Source of the DNA: CAZEVY01 sp964515555
GTDB lineage: Bacteria > Acidobacteriota > Terriglobia > Bryobacterales > Bryobacteraceae
Reading direction: 5' to 3'
Length of the DNA: 20,300 nucleotides
Assembly: GCA_964515555.1 (NCBI GenBank)
Contig: CAZEVY010000097.1
Coordinates: forward strand, 1-20,300
Within the stretch, counting starts at the first letter, position 1; each line of letters starts with the position of its first letter. The notes beneath the pieces are model-generated. The model ran no database searches, was not told the origin of the DNA, and saw only the letters and a list, made by a program, of their open reading frames with translations. Position numbers and translations under genes: made by a program. Shown here in pieces: positions 12,483 through 18,107 of the stretch.

Positions 12483-14576
12483 CTACGGCTTCAGCTTGGT
12501 GACGAACGCGTCGCTGGTCCCGCCCAGCTCGCGCTTGTAGAAGTTCTCCGAGATCGGGAAGCCTTCGCCTTGCACGGTGCCGGCAAGGAATATGTTGCCC
12601 GCGTTGTCCACCGCGATCCCGAACCCGGCGTCGACACCGCGGCTCCCCAGGTAGCTCGAATAGAGAAACGCCCCGCGCTCGATGTCGAGCACCGTGACGA
12701 ACGCGTCCGAGCCGCCGTCGAGGTAGACCGCCTGCACCGGCGCGCCGATCAGTGGAAAGTCGCGCGACGACGTGTAGCCGGTCAGATACACCAACCCCGA
12801 AGCATCCACCGCCATCCCGTAGGCGACGTCGCCGCCGCCGCCGCCGACGTAAGTGCCGAACGTCAGCGCCTCGCGCCCGGGCCGCGTCAGGTCGAAGCGC
12901 GCCACGAACAGATCGGCGTTGCCGGCGTTGGTCGATTGCACCGGGTTGCCGCCCAGCGGCAGATTGATCGAGAGCGTGTAGCCGGCCAGGTAGATTGTGC
13001 CGTCCGGCCGCACCGTCATCGCGTAGGGGACGTCGAGATCGGTGCCGCCGTAGTAGGTGCAATACTCCAGCGTCTCGAGACCCGACTTCGTGATGTCGAG
13101 CCGCAGCACGAACGCGTCGCCCTTGCCGGCCTGAATGTCGAAGAACGGCACGGCGGTGATCGGGAAATCGTCCGAGGCGGTGAAGCCGGCGACGTAGAAC
13201 TTGCCCTCGCGGTCGAAGCCGACCGCTGTGGCGATGTCCGTGCTCGCCCCGCCCAGGAACGTCGAGAAGATCAGCGTGTTGGGCGTCACCCGGGTAAGGT
13301 CGAAGGCGGCGATGAACGCGTCCCAGTTGCCGCGCGGGATGCCCTGGAGCGCGTTGACCGTGGGGAACTCCGTGCCCGTCGTATATCCCGCGACGTACAT
13401 CTTCCCGTTCGGGCTCCCCGTGATGGCGTTGGCGACGTCGTCGCCGGGGCCGCCCAGGTAGGACGAGTAGAACATGACGATCGAGTCGTCCGGCAGCACG
13501 CCCAGCTTGGTGACGAAGGCGTCCTTGCCGCTGACCAGCGACCGCTGATGAGTCTCGCCGGCGATGGGGAAGTCGCTCGAGTTGGTCGACCCGGCGATGT
13601 AGACCCCGCCCGCCTCGTCCACGGCGATGGCGTTGGCCTGCTCGTCGAACGAGCCTCCGAGAAACGCCAGGTACTCCAGCGTCTCGGCGCCGAAGCGCGA
13701 GGGGTTCAGCCGCGCGACGAACACGTCGTAGCCGGCGATGGGGCCGTTGGGCGTGGTGGTGGTCGGAAAATCGATGATGCGCGTGTAGCCGGTGACCCAC
13801 ACGCGTCCCTGGTTGTCGATGGCGGCGGCGGTGGCGATGTCGCGGTTGCTGCCGCCCAGAAAGGTCGAGTATTCGAGCACCGGGTCGATCACCAGCGTGC
13901 GCGCGCGGTCGTAGGCGCCCAGCGTGAACGCTGCTTCGTTGGGCCGCACGAGGGCGTACCCGCCGGCGATCTCCTGGACGCCGTCGCCTGTTTCCTGGTA
14001 GACGCGCGGCTTGCGCTGGCGCAGCGTCTCGTTGCCGGCTTCGATGATCAGTTCGCCGTTCTCGATCGTCAGCCGCCGGGCGCCCTCGAAGCGCACGCGG
14101 ATGCGCGCCGGATCGGCGCCGGGGGCAAGCACGAAGTCGTATTCCACCTGGCGGCCGTTGCCGTAGTAGACCAGGTCGATGCCCGGATAAACACTCCGGT
14201 AGCGCACCTTGGCGAAGTGCGGGACGGCGGGCGCGTGGCCCGTGCGCCCGCGAAAGTAGCCGCTGGTTGACCGCAGCGGCTCGACGCCCTCCAGCTCCGG
14301 CCGCGGATTCGAACCCGGCAGCGTGATCCGCACGGACCCGCCGGGCGCGGCGACCACGGCGTCGCGCTCGCCGAGGAAGAGTGCGTAACCGGGCGCCTTG
14401 GCGTGGTAGCGGACGCGGCTGTCGAACTGCCCGCGATTGGCCTCGAAGTGCAGCGGTGCGCGGTCGAGCAGCGCCTGCGTTTCCGGCGATGCGTTACCGC
14501 GCGGCAGCGGCCGGGCGAAACCCAGCGCGGCGCCGAGGCACACGCATAGCGACGCCATGGTCGGGCGATGAAGCAT
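12483..14576 (-). CDS. SBBP-repeat beta-propeller protein, secreted
   Basis: The 697-residue protein has a signal-like segment (about 7-22), then an N-terminal beta-rich domain (about 35-230; FEANRGQFDSRVRY, VYPGIDLVYYGNGRQVEYDF) typical of proteins carrying SBBP repeats. Residues 232-697 hold seven repeats of about 60-67 residues. Each has a YSTFLGG-like strand, a D-x-A-x-A-I-D core, a YVAGYT-like strand, DFP, and DAFVxxLD. Seven units fit a seven-bladed propeller. These proteins are exported and abundant in acidobacteria and planctomycetes; binding partners are unknown. I use ATG 14576 because a -10-like TATTAT ends 10 bases upstream, implying a very short leader; ATG 14558 is an alternative and would still leave a signal peptide. 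Confidence 0.92.
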   Translation of the reverse strand: MLHRPTMASLCVCLGAALGFARPLPRGNASPETQALLDRAPLHFEANRGQFDSRVRYHAKAPGYALFLGERDAVVAAPGGSVRITLPGSNPRPELEGVEPLRSTSGYFRGRTGHAPAVPHFAKVRYRSVYPGIDLVYYGNGRQVEYDFVLAPGADPARIRVRFEGARRLTIENGELIIEAGNETLRQRKPRVYQETGDGVQEIAGGYALVRPNEAAFTLGAYDRARTLVIDPVLEYSTFLGGSNRDIATAAAIDNQGRVWVTGYTRIIDFPTTTTPNGPIAGYDVFVARLNPSRFGAETLEYLAFLGGSFDEQANAIAVDEAGGVYIAGSTNSSDFPIAGETHQRSLVSGKDAFVTKLGVLPDDSIVMFYSSYLGGPGDDVANAITGSPNGKMYVAGYTTGTEFPTVNALQGIPRGNWDAFIAAFDLTRVTPNTLIFSTFLGGASTDIATAVGFDREGKFYVAGFTASDDFPITAVPFFDIQAGKGDAFVLRLDITKSGLETLEYCTYYGGTDLDVPYAMTVRPDGTIYLAGYTLSINLPLGGNPVQSTNAGNADLFVARFDLTRPGREALTFGTYVGGGGGDVAYGMAVDASGLVYLTGYTSSRDFPLIGAPVQAVYLDGGSDAFVTVLDIERGAFLYSSYLGSRGVDAGFGIAVDNAGNIFLAGTVQGEGFPISENFYKRELGGTSDAFVTKLKP

Positions 14577-14586
14577 GTATGGACCT

Positions 14587-14592
14587 ATAATA
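14587..14592 (-). promoter_or_regulatory. Possible -10 element of the propeller gene
   Basis: TATTAT on the minus strand lies 10 bases before ATG 14576 in the 60-base gap between two genes. No clear -35 hexamer is seen. Transcription would begin within a few bases of the start codon. Confidence 0.35.
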
Positions 14593-14636
14593 CCAACCCG
14601 ACGTATGGCCGCGGGTTTGGGTTGCGGCAGTCTCCT

Positions 14637-15098
14637 TTAAAGCCATCGACCGACCCGATTGCTGTAGGCCTCGAACTCCGGGCCGAAACGGGATCGGAGC
14701 GCGCCCTCCTCCGGTGCGATCTGGAAACGGTTCATGTAGACGACAAACAAAGGAACGAGCAGGATGCCTGGAACGCTCGCCAGGTGGAATCCCCACGCGA
14801 GCAAGAGAAACAGAAACCCGAGATACATCGGGTTGCGGCTGATGGCGTACACGCCGGAGGTTACCAATGAGGACGAGGCGTCCGGAGTGAGCGGGTTCAC
14901 GGTTGTTCTCGCTCGAACGAAGGACATCACACCCAGGATGCTGGTCGCCGCTCCGGCGACTGCGAAAGCGATGGCAATGAAGTTCTGAGCGGGAATTCGG
15001 AAGGCGAATTCCGGCACGGTCCGGGAGCCTGCCCACATCGCTACGGCGGTCACCAGCATGACGGCAACCGGCGGGACCCTCAGGCTAAGAACGCGCAT
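14637..15098 (-). CDS. Isoprenylcysteine carboxyl methyltransferase-like membrane protein
   Basis: The 153-residue protein has about four membrane segments. Motifs of the ICMT/phospholipid-methyltransferase group are clear: TSGVYAISRNPMYLGFL near the middle, and a C-terminal EEGALRSRFGPEFEAYSNRVGRW. These bind SAM and place the substrate in the membrane. In bacteria the substrate is usually unknown, as bacterial proteins lack farnesylated cysteine. ATG 15098 lies 14 bases inside the 3' end of the DUF6010-like gene, indicating an operon with coupled translation. The length is normal for the short bacterial members. Confidence 0.9.
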   Translation of the reverse strand: MRVLSLRVPPVAVMLVTAVAMWAGSRTVPEFAFRIPAQNFIAIAFAVAGAATSILGVMSFVRARTTVNPLTPDASSSLVTSGVYAISRNPMYLGFLFLLLAWGFHLASVPGILLVPLFVVYMNRFQIAPEEGALRSRFGPEFEAYSNRVGRWL

Positions 15099-15522
15099 CG
15101 TGGCTCGGATGAGGAGAAGCGGCGCCCAGCGCGGGCTGCGAGCGTCGCAGCAGCACCACTCCGAGCCATCCGCCGAAGATCACATCGAAGGCAATGCAGA
15201 AGCCCGGCCACCAGACCGGCACGCCGGAATTCTGGATCAGGGAATGATGAAAGAAATCGAACACTCCGTGCGCGGCCATGGCGCCCGGTATGAGCCACAG
15301 GTTGCTTGTGAACGCGATTACCGCGACCAGCACGAATCCACATGCGACAACGATCTCGACCACGAGCGATCGCGTGGAACCCCCGACGGCTGCGAACAGC
15401 ACATAGTATCCGGCGGTCACGATGAGCACCGTCGGGCCGAAACAACGATCGCGGCCGAAGCCGACTCCCGATCCGAGTCCCGCCACCGCCAACGCCACGC
15501 CGAGTCCTATGAGGTATTCCAT
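15085..15522 (-). CDS. DUF6010-like membrane protein
   Basis: The 145-residue protein has about four hydrophobic segments. It contains GFGRDRCFGPTVLIVTAGYY, HGVFDFFHHSLI and VPVWWPGFCIAFDV, which I associate with the DUF6010 family (from memory, not searched). The conserved histidines in HGVFDFFHH lie near a membrane edge. ATG 15522 has AAGGA 5 bases upstream. An in-frame reading upstream of this ATG runs into the out-of-frame part of the Abi-like gene and the galE fragment and is not part of this protein. The gene overlaps the methyltransferase by 14 bases. Function is unknown. Confidence 0.82.
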   Translation of the reverse strand: MEYLIGLGVALAVAGLGSGVGFGRDRCFGPTVLIVTAGYYVLFAAVGGSTRSLVVEIVVACGFVLVAVIAFTSNLWLIPGAMAAHGVFDFFHHSLIQNSGVPVWWPGFCIAFDVIFGGWLGVVLLRRSQPALGAASPHPSHDARS

Positions 15523-15596
15523 TCGTTCCTTTAACGCGACGCTGGACCCTCGCAGGGCCGATCGTCCACTCCTGCTCTTACCTGGGGGCGATTGTA

Positions 15597-15633
15597 CCGT
15601 GCCACCTCGCCGCCGTCTCCATGATCGTCCGCA
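15597..15633. repeat. Direct repeat copy 1: detached fragment of the galE 3' end
   Basis: These 37 bases match 17149-17185 at 35 positions. On the minus strand they encode RTIMETAARWHG, nearly the last residues of GalE (RTIVETAARWHG), with nothing of galE before it. Flanks outside the repeat do not match. Copies lie in the same orientation about 1.55 kb apart, with the toxin–antitoxin and Abi-like genes between them. Confidence 0.8.
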
Positions 15634-15673
15634 TGGGCGGCCCCTGTTGGAATCGAAAGCGCCCAGCGAGTCT

Positions 15674-16423
15674 TTATTGGGGCGGCTTGTCTTGAGCAAG
15701 CGGCGCATGCTGAAGGCCGAAGAACGCAGCCGGGTCCCCCGAGCATCCATTGCACCGGGCATACATCTGAAGGGCCAACGCCGTCGGAGTGACGTCGGCA
15801 CGCGTGGAGACTTGATCGAACCCTCCGGACATCGGGTTGAGAAGTCCAAGACTGCACAGAGATCCAGCTCTCGATCGATTCGGTGTACGTCCGACAGGCG
15901 CATTATCTTCTGGACCTCATCGAGTGTGGTCCGATAATTTTCGGCGTAAAGCCACCCTGCGAGCGCGCGTATCTTTACTGCGTTCGAACAGGCGTGATCG
16001 AGTAGCCGTACCTGGGAAACCGAGAGCCGCGAAAGGAGATCGACAAACATCAGGTTGCTGTCATCGTCCCCGTATTCGGTGCAGGAGGACGCAAGCAAGC
16101 CTGCCCACATTTGCTGGACTTCCTCAGCGTCAGCCCACGAACCCTGCTCGAGGATTTGTCCAATAAGGCGCGGATGACCCTGAAGGGGCTTATCCTCGTC
16201 GGGCGCACCAAGGATGGTCTCGGCTCGCATCGCAATAGCCGCGGCATTCTTGCCTCTCCAATTTCTCACCTTGTCGTGAAGGAGATAGCCGAACTCCTCG
16301 CCGCGGGAAGGCAAATGCGGCTCAGAAGGCCTCCGCCCCCTTCATCGTGGAGGTAATGACAGTCCCGACGGCATCGGCAACAGGCTTGACCCCAAGCAAG
16401 TCGACACTTCGCGAATCGCTCAC
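15674..16423 (-). pseudogene. Abi-alpha (DUF4393)-like gene broken by frameshifts
   Basis: Three reading frames carry consecutive pieces of one Abi-alpha-like protein. Piece one (GTG 16423 to about 16325) reads SVDLLGVKPVADAVG. Piece two (about 16300 to 15862) reads EEFGYLLHDKVRNWRGKN and EVQQMWAGLLASSC. Piece three (about 15860 to the stop at 15674) reads LCSLGLLNP and PTALALQMYARCNG. Restoring one base near 16325, one near 16300 and one near 15860 gives continuous AFLSRICLPAAEEFG and RELDLLCSLGLLNP. Abi-alpha proteins have been linked to abortive phage infection. The gene is either decayed or affected by sequence errors; neighbouring genes are intact, which favours decay. The true start could be TTG 16522. 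Confidence 0.72.
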
Positions 16424-16525
16424 GTTTTTCGATCCCCGCAAGCTGTGGTCACGGCTTCTGTTCGGGCTTGGTCCCACTGTAACACCGCCCGCGGGCATTG
16501 CAGTTTCAAGAGCTTCGGACAAGCT

Positions 16526-16828
16526 CTACTCTCGGTGCTTGAGGACCTTCTCTACGTCACGGCGGCCGTGAAGCACGGCGATTATGTTCACAGGGCTAGA
16601 AGCCTGGTAGATGATCAGGTAGGAGTATACCGGCCAGAAGAGCAGATCGCGGCTTGTCAGATCCTCGCGCGTGTGTCCGATTCTCGGATTCCGAGCGAGC
16701 CTCTGAATCTCACCTTCAATCTCCGCCGCGAGGCGCAACGCCGCATCGATACTGCCCTCGGCGGCCACGTAGTCGAAGATCTCGGTCAAGTCCGATGCGG
16801 CCTCCGCCGTGAGTCGAAAGCTGGTCAT
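16526..16828 (-). CDS. ParE/RelE-family toxin
   Basis: The 100-residue protein has the ParE pattern: an N-terminal MTSFRLTAEAASDLTEIFDY, a middle AAEIEGEIQRLARNPRIGHTRED, and a C-terminal SYLIIYQASSPVNIIAVLHGRRD. ParE toxins poison DNA gyrase, while RelE relatives cleave mRNA. The sequence resembles ParE more, but this is judged by eye. ATG 16828 overlaps the antitoxin stop (ATGA), so the pair is co-translated. It lies between the galE gene and the broken Abi-like gene, inside the interval flanked by the galE direct repeat. Confidence 0.9.
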   Translation of the reverse strand: MTSFRLTAEAASDLTEIFDYVAAEGSIDAALRLAAEIEGEIQRLARNPRIGHTREDLTSRDLLFWPVYSYLIIYQASSPVNIIAVLHGRRDVEKVLKHRE

Positions 16829-17091
16829 CCGCCCGTGCGCCGGCCTTCACCTCTCAGACGGAGCTGGTCGAAAAACTCGCCCCCGTCGACGGTCTCGCCG
16901 CGCTCGACCTGGGCGAGCCCCCGGGCGATCTTCTTCTCGATTTCCTCGCGGCTGTACTCTTCACCGAGGTCACGCGCCACAACGTAGTGATAAACCGCTT
17001 TGTTCAGAAACTCGCTGGTATCCGCCGACCGGCCCGATCGGACTTCGTCCTGGATGAGTTTTTCCAGTTCCGGCTTCAAAGTCACGTTCAT
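16825..17091 (-). CDS. ParD/CopG-type ribbon-helix-helix antitoxin
   Basis: The 88-residue protein begins MNVTLKPELEKLIQDEVRSG, the short beta-strand and helix of an RHH DNA-binding domain, followed by SADTSEFLNKAVYHYV. Residues about 50-88 are charged and likely wrap the toxin. ATG 17091 has AGGAG about 7 bases upstream. A longer in-frame start upstream would run through the galE 3' end and is not credible. As in other such pairs it probably represses its own promoter; a -10-like TAGAAT lies at 17131-17126. Confidence 0.9.
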   Translation of the reverse strand: MNVTLKPELEKLIQDEVRSGRSADTSEFLNKAVYHYVVARDLGEEYSREEIEKKIARGLAQVERGETVDGGEFFDQLRLRGEGRRTGG

Positions 17092-17125
17092 CGGAAGACT
17101 CCTGGGAAAAGCGTCATCGAAGATA

Positions 17126-17131
17126 ATTCTA
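17126..17131 (-). promoter_or_regulatory. Possible -10 element of the parDE-like operon
   Basis: TAGAAT on the minus strand sits just after the galE stop and about 35 bases before the antitoxin ATG. Any -35 would fall inside the galE 3' end, and hence inside the direct repeat; GCACGG at 17-base spacing is a weak match. Confidence 0.3.
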
Positions 17132-17135
17132 GCGC

Positions 17136-18107
17136 CTACCCGCGACCACCGTGCCACCGCGCCGCCGTCTCCACGATCGTCCGCAGCGACGACCGCCGGG
17201 GCCGCCATCCCAGCGCCGTCATCGCCCGGCTGGCGTCCGCCACCAGCACCGGAGGGTCGCCCGCCCGCCGCGGCGCCTCGCGCACCGGAACCGGCCGCCC
17301 GGTCACATCGCCCACCATGTCGACCACCTCGCGCACCGAGCTTCCTTGTCCCGTCCCGAGATTACACACCAGGAATTCCGGCCCCGACGCCAGGCGATTC
17401 ATCGCCGCCAGGTGCGCCTCGGCCAGGTCGGTCACGTGGATGTAGTCGCGAATCGCCGTGCCGTCCGGCGTGGCATAGTCGGTCCCGAAAACCTCCAGCT
17501 CCCCGCGCCTCCCCTGCGCCGCCGCGATCGCCAGCGGAATCAGGTGCGACTCCGGATCGTGCTCCTCGCCGATTTCGCCCTCCGGGTCGGCGCCGGCGGC
17601 GTTGAAGTAGCGCAGGCAGGCCGCGCCGAAGCCGTGCACCCGTGTGTACCATAGCAGCGCCCGTTCCATCATGAGCTTGGTCTCGCCATAAGCGTTCACC
17701 GGCTCCAGCGGATGGTCCTCGGGAATCGGAACCCGTACCGGGTCGCCATAGACGGCCGCGGTCGACGAGAACACGATAATCCGCACGCCCGCCTCCTGCA
17801 TGGCGTCGAGCAACGCCAACGTCCCGCCGACATTGTTGCGGAAGTACAGCCCCGGATCGCGCATCGACTCGCCGACGATGGAGTGCGCCGCGAAATGAAT
17901 CACCGCGCCGATGGCGCGTTCGGCGAAGATGCGCCGCAGGCCGTCGCGATCGGCCAGTTCCGCCGCCTCCAGCGGCCCCCATTTCACGGCCCAGCGGTGG
18001 CCGCGTTCCAGATTGTCGAGCACCACCGGCATATGGCCGGCGGCGGCGAGCAGTTTGGCGGTGTGGCTGCCGATGTAACCGGCGCCTCCCGTGACCAGTA
18101 CGTTCAC
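17136..18107 (-). CDS. galE: UDP-glucose 4-epimerase
   Basis: The 323-residue protein has the NAD-binding GGAGYIGS motif at residues 7-14, catalytic SSTAAVYG (S115/T116 region), and Y140-x3-K144 in NAYGETK. It also has NNVGGTLALLDAM and a C-terminal LRTIVETAARWH. The length is normal for bacterial GalE. It interconverts UDP-glucose and UDP-galactose for polysaccharide synthesis or the Leloir pathway. GTG 18107 overlaps the stop of the upstream GGDEF gene (GTGA), and a -10-like TAACAT ends 7 bases upstream, so it may be both coupled and independently transcribed. Its last codons are the source of the direct repeat at 15597-15633. Confidence 0.95.
   Translation of the reverse strand: MNVLVTGGAGYIGSHTAKLLAAAGHMPVVLDNLERGHRWAVKWGPLEAAELADRDGLRRIFAERAIGAVIHFAAHSIVGESMRDPGLYFRNNVGGTLALLDAMQEAGVRIIVFSSTAAVYGDPVRVPIPEDHPLEPVNAYGETKLMMERALLWYTRVHGFGAACLRYFNAAGADPEGEIGEEHDPESHLIPLAIAAAQGRRGELEVFGTDYATPDGTAIRDYIHVTDLAEAHLAAMNRLASGPEFLVCNLGTGQGSSVREVVDMVGDVTGRPVPVREAPRRAGDPPVLVADASRAMTALGWRPRRSSLRTIVETAARWHGGRG
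17149..17185. repeat. Direct repeat copy 2: galE 3' coding end
   Basis: This copy is the intact 3' end of galE and includes codons for RTIVETAARWHG. It differs from the copy at 15597-15633 by two bases in 37 (one silent Arg change, one Val to Met). Confidence 0.8.

Noticed and set aside
12447..14270. 607-codon plus-strand open frame opposite the propeller gene
   Set aside because: It mirrors the repetitive codons of the SBBP repeats and has no independent signals such as a ribosome site or domain.
15523..15673. In-frame N-terminal extension of the DUF6010-like protein joining it to the Abi-like piece
   Set aside because: The join crosses the galE fragment and has no domain character. ATG 15522 has its own ribosome site and begins a membrane helix.
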